This document shows positions 34,329 to 44,648 of a DNA stretch of 64,000 bases, one piece after another (within the stretch, counting starts at the first letter, position 1; each line of letters opens with the position of its first letter). The notes beneath the pieces are model-generated. The model searched no databases. It was not told where the DNA came from and worked only from the letters and a program-made list of their open reading frames with translations. This DNA is from CAWJMN01 sp963844055 (GTDB taxonomy: Bacteria > Planctomycetota > Planctomycetia > Pirellulales > Pirellulaceae). The stretch lies in NCBI GenBank assembly GCA_963844055.1, contig CAWJMN010000002.1, forward strand, positions 1,488,001 through 1,552,000. Direction: 5' to 3'. Made by a program: the position numbers and the translations under genes.

Positions 34329-36866
34329 TTAGGGCTTACGAAGTGACTTTTCCGCATTACCTTTCGCCAGCAACGCACGGACCTTGTCGACCAAATCACG
34401 AGGCGAGAATGGCTTTTGAAGGAATGCCACCTGTTCGTGAAGAATTCCGCTTCGGACCACCGCATCATCCATATAGCCCGACAGAAACAGCACCTGCGTG
34501 CCCGGCCTCAGCTCGGCAAACTTCTCGCTCAAGATTCGGCCGTTCATTCCTGGCATCACAACATCGGCCAATAACAAATCGATCGCCCCTTGATGCTGGG
34601 CGGACAACTCTAAGGCTTCCGTTCCACAACTCGCCTCCAGAACTTGGTATCCGTATCCCTCTAAAGCAAAGCGAGCCAGGGTGCGAACCGCCTCATCGTC
34701 TTCGACCACAAGTATGGTTTCTTCCGCACTTGCCAGAATCTTGCCAGACCGAGCGTGGTCTTGAGGATTCGGTGCGGCCAAGTGCCTAGGCAAGTAGATA
34801 TTGAACGTTGCCCCTTCGCCAGCTTGGCTGATGACCTCGATTTCTCCGTCGCTTTGCTTCACAATGCCGTGAACTACTGCAAGTCCTAGTCCCGTCCCTT
34901 TATCTTTGTCCTTGGTGGTGAAGAACGGTTCAAACAGGTGACGTTTCACTTCTTCCTTCATCCCTGTACCGGTATCGGCAACCGAGAGCATGACATACTC
35001 ACCATCGGGTTGCTCAATCGGTGAAAAGCCGTGCAACTTGGATAATGCCACAACCTTGGTGGAGATCGTGATCTTTCCGCCATGCGGCATGGCATCGCGC
35101 GCATTCACCGCCAGATTGAGCAACACCTGTTCCAGTTGACCTGGGTCAGCCTTTACCCCACACGAGCCACCCTCCGTAAGGTTCGTCATCAGCTCGATAT
35201 CTTCGCCGATGATTCGCTTTAACATCTTCTCTACACCATGCACAACCTCAGACAGGTCAAGCACTTTCGGCAGCAATACTTGCTTTCGGCTAAATGTCAA
35301 AAGCTGCCGAGTCAGTGATGCAGACCGCGCCGCCGCATCACTAATTTCTTCCAAAAGCTCACGCTGCGGATCACTGCTCGACATTGCGTCCAGCACCAAC
35401 TCGGTATATCCAGTAATGATCGTCAGCAGGTTATTAAAGTCGTGGGCAATGCCACCCGCTAACTGCCCGATGGCCTCCATCTTTTGTGCCTGCCGGTACT
35501 GCTCTTCCAGCTTTCGGCGCTGGGTCACATCCGTAACTACGCCAATAAAATGCGTGACACGGCCTGCTTCATCACGAACCGGAGACAGCGCAAAACTATT
35601 CCAAAATGGAGTTCCATCTTTGCGATAATTGACCATCTCCACGTTGCAACTTTTTCCATCACGAATCGCCGCAAGCACCTGCGCTACAGCGGCCGGATCG
35701 GTTTCACTTCCTTGCAGAAACTCGCAGTTCCGCTCCATCGCTTCGCGGGCTGAATAGCCGGTGGTCTGTTCAAAGCCAGGACTCACATACACAATCGGAA
35801 AATCATGAGCACTTGTATCCGTGATGATGATCCCTTGTGAAACAGCCTTCATGGCGCGATCTCGCAACAGCAAGTCCGCTTCGTCTCGCTTACGCTCTCG
35901 TTCTTGCACGAAGGCATCCAGCGCGAAAGAAAGGCTAGGGGTCACTTCGCTCAGAGCGGAGACCAAATCCTCCGTAAAGAAATTAGCAACCGGCGCGTAG
36001 AGCGTTAATACTGCCGCCACCGTATCGCGTTCCTTCAAGGGAAATGCAGCCGAGGCCGCGAACCCCACACGCTGGGCCTTTTCTTTCCAAAGTGCCGTCA
36101 TCGGAGAGTGCATGAAGTCATTCACGACAAACGACTTTCCAAGCACAGCAGCCCGTCCCGTCGGGCCGTGCGAACGCGGGTCGGCTTCGTCAAGCGTGAT
36201 GACCAGCGACTCCATATAGCCACCATCATCGCCGGCAGAGGCGACCATCTTCACGCGACCGTCTTCAGGAACCCCTACCCAAGCAAACTTGAATCGCCCT
36301 GTCTCAATCGCAATATTGCACACTTCTTGAAACAACTCTTCGCAGGATCGACAGCGGCTTACGGCGCGATTCGTGCGAGACAACATCGCATACAGATCAT
36401 TTCGAATTCGCAAAGACTCTTCGGCAAGCCGTCGGCTTGTCACATCGTTGACGATCGCTCCGATGCCGATCACCTTGGACTCATGCCAAATGGGGTAGTA
36501 GCTTACCAACCAGTGACGCACCTCTCCTGAGCCTGGAATTGCAATCCCGCTGACGTCCTGATTAACAATAGTCTCCCCTGCCAGAGCACGCTGATACAAC
36601 GGTTCGAGTTTGGGCCAAAGTAGCGGTACGACTTCACGTACCTGCTTACCAAGCATTTCGCCTGCTCGAGCGCCATCGATACCCGCCAGCGTCTGATTGA
36701 CACGTACAAATCGAAAATCATGATCAACGACAGACAACCCTAGCGGCGCATTCTCAAACAGGGTTTCCATCAGCGTCGCATGATTGGCCAACAGACTTCG
36801 ATAGGGCATAACGAACTCAAAATAGGGAACGGTCCAGAAAGGCGCACTTGCGAAGGCCTTCGCCAT
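34329..36866 (-). CDS. Hybrid sensor histidine kinase: PAS, GAF, LOV-like PAS, kinase, receiver
   Basis: An 845-residue soluble hybrid kinase without membrane helices. Order: PAS at about 33-145, GAF at 160-320 (FKFAWVGVPEDGRVKMVAS), a second PAS at 340-448 that is LOV-like, HisKA with the phospho-accepting His475 in GGIAHDFNNLL, HATPase with the N box NLAVNARDAMP and DTGTGM, and a C-terminal receiver with the phospho-Asp in LLADVVMPGMNG and the conserved lysine in FLQKPF. The LOV-like domain keeps the photoactive cysteine position (RNCEFLQG, Cys381), Asn380, Gln385, Asn413 and Asn423, but has Glu382 where LOV proteins have Arg and Val444 where they have the flavin-contacting Gln. AGGA precedes the ATG. 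It stands alone; its output is unknown. Confidence 0.93.
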   Translation of the reverse strand: MAKAFASAPFWTVPYFEFVMPYRSLLANHATLMETLFENAPLGLSVVDHDFRFVRVNQTLAGIDGARAGEMLGKQVREVVPLLWPKLEPLYQRALAGETIVNQDVSGIAIPGSGEVRHWLVSYYPIWHESKVIGIGAIVNDVTSRRLAEESLRIRNDLYAMLSRTNRAVSRCRSCEELFQEVCNIAIETGRFKFAWVGVPEDGRVKMVASAGDDGGYMESLVITLDEADPRSHGPTGRAAVLGKSFVVNDFMHSPMTALWKEKAQRVGFAASAAFPLKERDTVAAVLTLYAPVANFFTEDLVSALSEVTPSLSFALDAFVQERERKRDEADLLLRDRAMKAVSQGIIITDTSAHDFPIVYVSPGFEQTTGYSAREAMERNCEFLQGSETDPAAVAQVLAAIRDGKSCNVEMVNYRKDGTPFWNSFALSPVRDEAGRVTHFIGVVTDVTQRRKLEEQYRQAQKMEAIGQLAGGIAHDFNNLLTIITGYTELVLDAMSSSDPQRELLEEISDAAARSASLTRQLLTFSRKQVLLPKVLDLSEVVHGVEKMLKRIIGEDIELMTNLTEGGSCGVKADPGQLEQVLLNLAVNARDAMPHGGKITISTKVVALSKLHGFSPIEQPDGEYVMLSVADTGTGMKEEVKRHLFEPFFTTKDKDKGTGLGLAVVHGIVKQSDGEIEVISQAGEGATFNIYLPRHLAAPNPQDHARSGKILASAEETILVVEDDEAVRTLARFALEGYGYQVLEASCGTEALELSAQHQGAIDLLLADVVMPGMNGRILSEKFAELRPGTQVLFLSGYMDDAVVRSGILHEQVAFLQKPFSPRDLVDKVRALLAKGNAEKSLRKP

Positions 36867-37121
36867 GTCCTGAAACGAAATTATGTGGTGGGAAGGGAGG
36901 GACAGCCCGAATTGATCGCCAAATCGAAGGTGGGGGCTGAAAAACTGGAGGTTAGGCTATCCCCTAGGAAGCGTTACAAGTTTATCCGAAATCGACCTGT
37001 TTCGTAAGTTCGATACGAGCTTGTACCTCCCCCCAGCCGAGGTGCAGCCATTCCCGATAACAAAACGATTCAAAGATTCACCGCCGAAGCCACTTTTCCG
37101 GCCATGAACTACCGATGGACT

Positions 37122-37992
37122 TCATTCCATTAGCACGTCTACGAGCCACTTCCGGGCCTCGGCCCGTAGTTTTGTCTCCCTCAGCAGCCAGCCCGAGGAA
37201 TGATTGGGATAGGAAAGCGGGCGCAAAGTGATCCGCCCTTTGTACCCCACTCGTTGCAAATAGTTCTCCGTGTCGGCGACGCTAGTTTCATGGCTGACAA
37301 ATTGCGGCCGGTTTGCCAGGCGCAAGTCGCGCCTTGGCGGATGCTTCATCATCGCCGGCATAGTTCCAGCGGCGGACGCCGTCGTAATGACTATGCAAGA
37401 CAAACCCTTTCCACAGCTTGGCAATCTCGTCGTTGCGTAGGCCAATGTAGTTGCCTGCAATTGCCCCGCGCGAGAACCCAGCCAGGATCAGCCGCTTCGG
37501 ATCGCCACCGAATTCCTTGCAGACATACGCAGCAGCCTTCAAACAATACTGGGCCGTTGCATCGGCATCGCCCCACCAAGCAATCGTATGGTCACGCGTC
37601 TTCGGATCGACAAACGGCAGCGATACCCAAATCATTCCCTTGCCCCCTGACAGCCCAAACCCCATCTGGCAATCTTCTACCCGTCCGTCACTCTTGTCGC
37701 CAAACGCGTTGCGATAGTTGCCGTTGCCTGGATACTCAAAAATAACGGGGTAGCTTTCTCCCGGTTTCCAATCGGTCGGCAAGTAGATCGCATGGGCCAC
37801 TTTCCAATCTTCATACCCCGGCAACTTTTGCCAAACTCGCTTTCCCGCCTGAGGTGCTTCGGAAGTCACGGCCGGCACAGCAAGGTCCGCAGGTACATCG
37901 TTAAGGTTCGGCTCGGCGGCATTCGTGGGGAGTTGGTTTCCTCCCCACAGCACCGCCAGTATCACGTAGGCCACCCACCAAGCCTTGTGCAT
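37122..37992 (-). pseudogene. Secreted alpha/beta hydrolase, frame broken by one extra base
   Basis: Exported esterase-like protein. The signal peptide is in HKAWWVAYVILAVLWGGNQL, the nucleophile elbow is GFSRGA in LILAGFSRGAIAGNYIGL, and an HSHYDGV segment follows. The frame from 37992 runs into a stop at 37288 after ARLAPGKPAAICQP. In the neighbouring frame the same DNA reads LANRPQFVSHETSVADTENY and continues to 37122, which gives a natural end of the hydrolase with its catalytic histidine region. One extra base near 37320 explains the break, and the corrected length is about 289 residues. The second ATG (37992) was chosen because GAGGA lies six bases before it. Confidence 0.8.
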
Positions 37993-38286
37993 GTTCATTC
38001 CTCTTCAAGCTTCCGATCGACTTATCCACCAGTTCTTCGACATCATCCTGCAACTCGTATAGCGTTGTCAATCAAAAGCGGTCATCAAGCAATGAACCTC
38101 GCCAAGTGAAGCCGGGACCAGTCGCCTCAGCGACAGCCCGCCGTGTCCGCCCCAGCATTTCCCCTTAAGTTATTGCTGCGAAGCCTGCTATCTGGATTTT
38201 TGTACTGCGCAGGCGATATCATCAACAGTGTGGAAAGCAGTCACCTAAGTCCCAAGCCCAACCACGCCCCTTTGGTGGACCTGATC

Positions 38287-39645
38287 ATGCGTTTTGCACT
38301 TCACCTTGCTACTTTGGCCCTGGCGCTGGCTTGGCTTTGCCCTTCTGCAAACGCGGCGGACAAACCCAACATCGTCTTCTTCTTAATCGATGATTTGGGC
38401 CGATCCGATGTGGGCTTCATGGGGGGCAAGGAGATTCAAACACCGGAGATCGACAAGCTGGCCCATGGTGGCGCAATCCTCGACGCCCACTATGTACAGC
38501 CGGTTTGCTCTCCAACACGGGCGGCACTTCTAACTGGCCGTTATGCAACTCATACCGGGGTTTACACAATTGTTCGCCCCGGCGCGAAATGGGGCCTGCC
38601 ATTGCAAGAGCGCACGCTGGCCACCGCGCTGAAAGAAGCAGGCTATGAAACGGCCATTACCGGCAAATGGCATCTGGGGGAATTCGAGCCTGCTTATCTG
38701 CCAACGGCTCGTGGATTTGATCATCAATATGGCCACTACTTTGGCGCCATCGACTACTTTGCCCACACGCGTGATGGCAAACACGACTGGCACAAGGATG
38801 ACAAAGCCTTCCAGGAAGAAGGTTACAGCACACACCTGATTGCCAAACACGCAGTCGAGCGAATCCATCAGCGAGACAAGGCCAAGCCCCTTTTTCTATA
38901 TGTTCCTTTCAATGGTGTCCATGCGCCACTACAAGTCCCGGAGCGTTACCTCAAACCCTACGACCAACTGAAGGGGAATCGCCGCACGCTGGCGGGCATG
39001 CTGTCCGCCGTCGATGAGGCGATTGGCCAAATCGTAACCGCCCTCGAGAAGCAGGGGATGCGTGAAAACACCCTGATCGTTTTTTCGGCCGACAATGGTG
39101 GCCCCAACCCAAAGAGCCTCTCCACCAATGGAAACCTGCGAGCAGGCAAAGGAACCATTTACGAAGGAGGCGTTCGCGTTTGTGCCTTTGCCAACTGGCC
39201 CGGCCATATTCCGGGCGGTGTCACCATTCAGCAGCCGATGCACGCCGTCGATTGGTACCCTACCCTAGTCACGTTGGCCGGAGGCTCGCTGGAGCAAAAG
39301 CTGCCGCTGGATGGCCGCGACGTTTGGCCGATGCTAACCAAAGCAGAAAAGTCGCCGCACGATGCGATCCTCTGTGTGCAGTCGCCAACCCGGGCGGCCG
39401 TCCGCATGGGAGATTGGAAGCTGCTTATGAATGCATCGCAGCAAGATGACGAAGAGGGAACTGCCGGCAAGTCCAAAAAGGGAAAACGTAAACAGGGCGA
39501 GACTCTGGAGCTTTACAACTTGGCCACCGATGTTGGCGAAACCCAGAACCTCGCTTCGCAAGAGCCCGAGCGCGTTAAACAGATGCGCGACAAGCTCACT
39601 AGCTTGCTAGAAAACCATGCTCCCCAGGGGCAGCTTGGCAAGTAA
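38287..39645 (+). CDS. Exported sulfatase (arylsulfatase type)
   Basis: Hydrolyses sulfate esters, probably on algal or other sulfated polysaccharides. The 452-residue protein has a signal peptide ending ANAAD, metal ligands Asp35 and Asp36 in FFLIDDLGRSD, and the formylglycine motif CSPTR with Cys74 followed by AALLTGRY. Further family segments are ITGKWHLGE and VFSADNGGPN. The cysteine must be oxidised to formylglycine by a maturation enzyme that is not in the window. The C-terminal region has a Lys-rich insert (KSKKGKRKQG). The ATG at 38287 starts the signal peptide; the frame is open 48 codons further upstream. It reads towards the GNAT gene, 65 bp away. Confidence 0.96.
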   Translation: MRFALHLATLALALAWLCPSANAADKPNIVFFLIDDLGRSDVGFMGGKEIQTPEIDKLAHGGAILDAHYVQPVCSPTRAALLTGRYATHTGVYTIVRPGAKWGLPLQERTLATALKEAGYETAITGKWHLGEFEPAYLPTARGFDHQYGHYFGAIDYFAHTRDGKHDWHKDDKAFQEEGYSTHLIAKHAVERIHQRDKAKPLFLYVPFNGVHAPLQVPERYLKPYDQLKGNRRTLAGMLSAVDEAIGQIVTALEKQGMRENTLIVFSADNGGPNPKSLSTNGNLRAGKGTIYEGGVRVCAFANWPGHIPGGVTIQQPMHAVDWYPTLVTLAGGSLEQKLPLDGRDVWPMLTKAEKSPHDAILCVQSPTRAAVRMGDWKLLMNASQQDDEEGTAGKSKKGKRKQGETLELYNLATDVGETQNLASQEPERVKQMRDKLTSLLENHAPQGQLGK

Positions 39646-39710
39646 CGACTTGGCCTTCCTCATTATCTCTCACGGAAAACATTCCCTAAGCCTGCTTGGC
39701 AGCCGACCGT

Positions 39711-40163
39711 ATGATTCGCAGTGCAACTTCCGCTGATGAGGCCAAGATCCGGTCCCTAGTATTTTCCGTGCTAGAGTCGTACAGCCTAAAGCCCTCCCCG
39801 GAGGATACCGACGCCGACCTGTACGATCTGCAAACCTATTATTTGGGTGCCGGCGGCGATTTCTCGGTGCTGGTCGATGGTGAACAGATTATTGGCACCG
39901 TCGCTTTAAGAAACCAAGGAGATGGCTCCTGCGAACTGCGGAAGATGTATCTCGACTCTGCCTATCGGGGTCGCGGCCTAGGCAAACTTCTGATGGAACA
40001 TGCGCTTTTGAAAGCGCGCACTCTGCAATTCAAACGCATCACCCTCGAAACCGCATCAGTCTTAAAAGAGGCGCTGGCCCTCTACCAGCAATTTGGCTTT
40101 AAGCCCTACACGCCGCAGCACCTTGCCCCACGCTGCGACATCGCCCTGTGTTTAGAAATTTAG
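39711..40163 (+). CDS. GNAT-family N-acetyltransferase
   Basis: A 150-residue acetyl-CoA-dependent transferase. The acetyl-CoA-binding motif A is clear: LRKMYLDSAYRGRGLGKLLM, with the RGRGLG pyrophosphate loop, and motif B follows at ASVLKEALALYQQFGFK. The substrate cannot be told. The ATG at 39711 begins the family core (MIRSATSADEAKIRSLV). It may be cotranscribed with the sulfatase and is convergent with the PQQ-propeller gene, 22 bp away. Confidence 0.93.
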   Translation: MIRSATSADEAKIRSLVFSVLESYSLKPSPEDTDADLYDLQTYYLGAGGDFSVLVDGEQIIGTVALRNQGDGSCELRKMYLDSAYRGRGLGKLLMEHALLKARTLQFKRITLETASVLKEALALYQQFGFKPYTPQHLAPRCDIALCLEI

Positions 40164-40185
40164 CAAGGCAGGACCTGGCTATCTA

Positions 40186-42276
40186 CTACTTCCCAATGCA
40201 ATACAGATAGCGTTCACCACGCAAAAAGATTCGATCTCCATCCACAATGGGCGGAGCATAAGACAAAATCTCTTGCGCCGGCAAGGGATAGGAGCGATCC
40301 AGCTGCGTGGCAATCACATTGCGATGGACCAGCTTTGGTTCCGGCCCCAACGTCAATACCAGCGCCGTCCCTTGATTGTCCAAAATCAACAGATGTTCGC
40401 CGATGAGTGTCGGACTTGCCGCAACCGCCAGCGCATTGTAGTGCGTAAACCCATGCAGTTCGAGTTCGCGATGGTGCACTACCTTCTTTAGCTCCAAATC
40501 GTAGACACAGAGCTGCGAATACATGTCCACAAGATAGGCATACTTCCCCACAACCAAAGGCGATGCTGCCGTTGATCGATCGAGCCAACTGCCGTCCGGC
40601 TTACGATCCAGTACACCATGCGTATCAATCACCCCTAGATCTTTAGGCTTCCAGTTGTCGCCCGATTGCCCCGAAAAGTCCGTCATCACTAGGTTTTTAA
40701 TGCCGTACCGAGGAGCAAAAAGCACATCCCCCACAAACACGCCGGGGGACCACCCGGTATCACCTGCGCTAGAGCCCCGCGGCCGAAAGAGGATGTGTCC
40801 ATCCTTCGGTCGAACCACATAACTCTCTTGCGTAACGATCAGCTCTTGTCCACCGATTTTTGCCGACAAGATTGCGGCAGTATTCTTGGCAACTTTGGGC
40901 TGGTCCCACAGAATCTCCCCCGTCTTTACATCAAGACCAAACAGTCGATTCAAATATACCGCCAGCACGCCATCCGCCAATGCCGGACACGAAGCATAAG
41001 TCAGCGGGCCCGCCTTCACCGGCGTGATCCACTGCCGCTCCCCTTCGAGGTTGTAACAAGCGGCGACTCCCATGCCACACCACGCGTACACAAACTTCCC
41101 ATCGCTGATTGGGGTTGGCATCGTATAGCCCACGATCCCAAAATGTGAATCAAAGTGCCCGTCGCGAGGAATCTTGTATCGGGCGGGGTCAATCTCCTCA
41201 AGCTCGGACTGGATCTTCGCGCGCAGGCGAATTCGCTCCACACGATCGGTCACTGTTTTTAGCTCAGCCACCAGTGGCGCCACCTTTTGTTCGTACGCAG
41301 GCTTTTCTGCGCGCTGCTGGGCCGTCAATGCCTCGTAGTGGTTATTAGCAGCAGTCCAAAGTATCTTGCCCGAATGCTTGTCCAAGCAGAGCAGTTCATC
41401 GGGTTCCGCCATCAGAAAGATGCGGTCTTCGACGATGATCGGGGTAGACGTACTTCGACCAGGAAGTTCCGCCATCCAGGCGATGTTCTCGCTCTCGTAG
41501 GCGACATCGGGCGAATCGACGATTCGCAAACTGACGACCATCTCTTCGTGCCCATTGGGGCCGGGAGTGCTCAGCTTCAGCAGAACTCGATTCCAGCCGG
41601 GCTTTAGTGTGATATCGCACTTCGAAGACGAAGTCGTCCAGTGCTCCAGTTCGGCACGGCTGAGGCTGGGATAGTTCCCCAGCGCTACCTGACGATCTAC
41701 ACGGCGAAAGACCTCTTGGCCGTTCACCCACACTTTCAATCCCCAGCTATGGTCCGCGACGATCTGTCCCTTGCCACCCCGTGGAGAATAAACATAGCTG
41801 TGTGCATAGCCGATCTGGTTTTGCTTAAATCCAAAGGCGGTGCCCAAGTTGAGCCAAGGAACCCCTGCGGTGCCAAAGATGTTCGGGTCATCAATGACAT
41901 CTAACTTCCAGGGACGCCATTCGCGCTCCGCTAACTTTTCACCGCTGTGGGGCTGCGCCGCTCCTTCACCACCAAGCAGGTCCCGATCAAACTCGGCCTG
42001 AGTGCTCGCCACGGGAAACGGACCTAGCACTAACCATTCGCGAATCTGCCCCTTCTCGACAAGCGGTGCATCACCCGGCCTATCGTCCGAAGGACGCTGG
42101 ACTTGTGCTCGCAGCCCCTCGATCGCTCCCTTTGCCGTGCGGTGCCAGGTGAGCGGCGGGTTCCCTTTCCAGATGCCGGTTCCGTTGCCACGCCAACCAC
42201 CAACAGGCTCTGCTCCCACAGCCAGCGATGCGCTACAGAGGATCCCCAGTACCAGCAGCCAGAGCATTCGTAACAT
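40186..42276 (-). CDS. Exported PQQ-like beta-propeller protein
   Basis: A 696-residue secreted protein. A signal peptide (LRMLWLLVLGILCSASLAVG) is followed by a beta-sandwich region (WLVLGPFPVASTQAEFDRDL; WGLKVWVNGQEVFR) and then a PQQ/WD40-like propeller with repeats such as LLCLDKHSGKILW, LFGLDVKTGEILWD and LCVYDLELKKVVH. Proteins of this type are abundant in planctomycetes; whether they bind PQQ is unknown, and I see no alcohol-dehydrogenase active-site motif. The ATG at 42276 starts the signal peptide. The related partial propeller at the right edge of the window has a similar C-terminal repeat. Confidence 0.9.
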   Translation of the reverse strand: MLRMLWLLVLGILCSASLAVGAEPVGGWRGNGTGIWKGNPPLTWHRTAKGAIEGLRAQVQRPSDDRPGDAPLVEKGQIREWLVLGPFPVASTQAEFDRDLLGGEGAAQPHSGEKLAEREWRPWKLDVIDDPNIFGTAGVPWLNLGTAFGFKQNQIGYAHSYVYSPRGGKGQIVADHSWGLKVWVNGQEVFRRVDRQVALGNYPSLSRAELEHWTTSSSKCDITLKPGWNRVLLKLSTPGPNGHEEMVVSLRIVDSPDVAYESENIAWMAELPGRSTSTPIIVEDRIFLMAEPDELLCLDKHSGKILWTAANNHYEALTAQQRAEKPAYEQKVAPLVAELKTVTDRVERIRLRAKIQSELEEIDPARYKIPRDGHFDSHFGIVGYTMPTPISDGKFVYAWCGMGVAACYNLEGERQWITPVKAGPLTYASCPALADGVLAVYLNRLFGLDVKTGEILWDQPKVAKNTAAILSAKIGGQELIVTQESYVVRPKDGHILFRPRGSSAGDTGWSPGVFVGDVLFAPRYGIKNLVMTDFSGQSGDNWKPKDLGVIDTHGVLDRKPDGSWLDRSTAASPLVVGKYAYLVDMYSQLCVYDLELKKVVHHRELELHGFTHYNALAVAASPTLIGEHLLILDNQGTALVLTLGPEPKLVHRNVIATQLDRSYPLPAQEILSYAPPIVDGDRIFLRGERYLYCIGK

Positions 42277-42421
42277 GAGCGAACCCACAGCAGAGATCGA
42301 TAGACTTTTTGCTAAGCACACGGACCCCATCTTAGTGGATGCGATCGCGCACTGACACAACCAAAAGTAGAGGCGATCTTTTGCTGAGGCACCAGCTAGG
42401 CCATCCGGCCCAAAATAGAAG

Positions 42422-42796
42422 CTATTGGCGAGACTCTACCAGCGATCCTTTGATCACTTTTACCTGCAACGTCTCCAGGTCGAGCTGGTATTCGGACATC
42501 CGCTCATTTTTCACCTGCAGCGTTTTACCCTCTCGTGCCACTGCTGTGATAAAGACATCCTGTACGTCCCGTTCCAAGTCGACCTGGTATTTCACCACAT
42601 AGACCTGTCGCCGCCAAACCAGCTTGTTGCTTGTGGTATCCCAAGCTTCGACGCATCCCATCTGCTCGTGCGGCACACGGAATTCCAGGGTGTCAGCCCT
42701 TAGTGACTCAACCTTGGCCGGGGCTGATCGCTTGGCAAACGCGACCGATACCATGCAGACGACAAAAGCAAACGCCATCAGAACGCTGGTCTTCAC
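42422..42796 (-). CDS. Small secreted protein of unknown function
   Basis: A 124-residue protein with a signal peptide (TSVLMAFAFVVCMVSVAFA). The mature part is charged, with a beta-strand-like pattern (EFRVPHEQMGCVEAWDTTSN; VYVVKYQVDLERDVQDVFI) and one cysteine. No family recognised. The start is GTG at 42796: AGGAG lies seven bases upstream, whereas the in-frame GTG at 42811 overlaps that site. It lies 145 bp upstream of the propeller gene on the same strand. Confidence 0.75.
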   Translation of the reverse strand: MKTSVLMAFAFVVCMVSVAFAKRSAPAKVESLRADTLEFRVPHEQMGCVEAWDTTSNKLVWRRQVYVVKYQVDLERDVQDVFITAVAREGKTLQVKNERMSEYQLDLETLQVKVIKGSLVESRQ

Positions 42797-42980
42797 GCGG
42801 AAACTCCTCACTTGGGCCTGTACCTTGGGCCGGCCGTCCTAGCGACACTGGCCCTCACCCCATTAGACGCCTCAGCCACCCCGACCGTTTTGCCGGCCAG
42901 CCTTTTTTTAGCGACAGTCCCTACTCGCAGTGAAAACCCAGGGGGTTCTGCCATGGTGCCGGCCCAAAGGACGGCCCCCG

Positions 42981-44648
42981 CTACTGCATCCCAGCGGCCC
43001 CCTTGCCGATGGTGAAGGGAAGGTCGCCCACTTCCTTTCCACGCTCACGCGAATACGGAGCCCCACCATCATCTGTTCCATTGGGCCCGACGCTGAAAAT
43101 CGTCAGCATATTGTCCTTACGAAGCATCTTCAGTGGCGCGTCAGAATAAGGATCGACGACGTTAAGGTTGGGATCAATTTCGCGCAGCACTTCTAGCGAT
43201 TCGGGAAAGTCTCCATGCCGAAGTGTATGCCGATACGCGGCAATTGCCACTTCCGCAACCTGTCTTTCCGTATCGCTTCGCATACCCCACTCACAAAAGG
43301 TGGGCACCCCTGGATATAGAAGTCGCCCAAATATTCCCATTCGCGACGAACGAGCTTCGCTTAGAATCTCTCTGGCCCGCTTAATCGCTTGTTTCGAGGG
43401 GAGATTGGAATAGGCTTCAATTTCCTTCATTTTTGCCAAGAAAGTATCGCGGTCATATTGAGCGGCAAACACTCGCTTCGGCATTAATGTCACAGAGAGC
43501 AGAGTTTTTGTAGAGGGTGTAACTTGAAGTCTTGGCGACGTCCCTAAATAAAGCTCGATCATGTCGCGTGAAATCATGATTCGTTCTATTGGACGTACTT
43601 CAGTCAATCGTTGCTGAATTGATTTTCCGTATCCTTGAGGATACAAGTCCAAGTCAGCCTCACGAATCGGATAGCTTTTCAGCAAGCTTTCTAATAGTCC
43701 TTGCGCAGAACGTTCAAATACCATCGATACTATCTGCCCAAAGGTTGACTTACGCTGTGCCACTTGCCTATTAAGCTGCTGAAAAATAGCGAGATCTTCC
43801 ATCGCTCCTCGCAAGTCTCCTTGGCTTGCTTTTAAGTAAGTATAGACGGTGACAGTTTTGTCTAGTTTTGATGCAATGCCGCCAGAAAACGTTCTGTCAT
43901 CGAGGAATTCATTGCATGACTCCGCCAGTGCCGTCTGGTTGTGCGGGTCTGGCAAAAGTGAAGCTTGGCGAAGCTCTTCCATCCGCTCTGGTCGACTCTC
44001 CGCAAACGCTATGGTCTCGGGTGCCACCATCACGCTCTGGGGTGCCCAGTCGCTCGGATTTGCTTTTCCTGCTTCCTGGAACAGGGAAATAACTTCCTCA
44101 GGAAATTCGCCCGCAATCCTTTCATAGACCGGGTTGGGGTCTTCCGGAGTTTCCTCAAGCGGAACAATGTACGTCCGCAGTTCCTCCTTCAGTTCTTTTT
44201 CCCAGGCAATGAACTCTCGCTGCACTGCCTGATCCATCAGCCAAAAGACAAACAGCGAAGCTACAAAACTTCCCGCCGCCCCAAGCGTTAGCCTTTTAAG
44301 CGACCAATTTGAAGCTTGGCGAACTTCGTCTTTCCTTCGCAGTCCCCTTATCGCCAAGAAGACGCACGCGCCAAAGACAACGGCAACAAGTGTCGCATAA
44401 GGGACAAACAGGCCGCCAACCGTCCTCCACATATATTCCAGCGCAAACAGATAAGCACCAAACATTACTGCCGGCACCAATCCCACCGCCACCACAATCA
44501 CCAGCAGCAAATAGCGCGGCACCCAGTGACGAATCCTCGCCACAACTGCCACCCACCAAGCGGCAACAAGCCCGCCACTCAACGCCAGCAAAATCCAAAG
44601 CAGCCAGAAGTACATAAGGTGATTAAATCCCATCCATCTCGATTGCAT
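42981..44648 (-). CDS. Integral membrane protein of unknown function with pseudopilin-like C-terminal motif
   Basis: A 555-residue protein. The first 150 residues hold four or five hydrophobic helices (YFWLLWILLALSGGLVAAWW; LLLVIVVAVGLVPAVMFGAY; LVAVVFGACVFLAIRGL; LGAAGSFVASLFVFWLM), followed by a long helical soluble domain. The end, NVVDPYSDAPLKMLRK then IFSVGPNGTDDGG, is a motif often seen at the C-terminus of planctomycete pseudopilin-like and unknown proteins. No enzyme motif seen. A second ATG at 44633 is a possible start. Confidence 0.8.
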   Translation of the reverse strand: MQSRWMGFNHLMYFWLLWILLALSGGLVAAWWVAVVARIRHWVPRYLLLVIVVAVGLVPAVMFGAYLFALEYMWRTVGGLFVPYATLVAVVFGACVFLAIRGLRRKDEVRQASNWSLKRLTLGAAGSFVASLFVFWLMDQAVQREFIAWEKELKEELRTYIVPLEETPEDPNPVYERIAGEFPEEVISLFQEAGKANPSDWAPQSVMVAPETIAFAESRPERMEELRQASLLPDPHNQTALAESCNEFLDDRTFSGGIASKLDKTVTVYTYLKASQGDLRGAMEDLAIFQQLNRQVAQRKSTFGQIVSMVFERSAQGLLESLLKSYPIREADLDLYPQGYGKSIQQRLTEVRPIERIMISRDMIELYLGTSPRLQVTPSTKTLLSVTLMPKRVFAAQYDRDTFLAKMKEIEAYSNLPSKQAIKRAREILSEARSSRMGIFGRLLYPGVPTFCEWGMRSDTERQVAEVAIAAYRHTLRHGDFPESLEVLREIDPNLNVVDPYSDAPLKMLRKDNMLTIFSVGPNGTDDGGAPYSRERGKEVGDLPFTIGKGAAGMQ

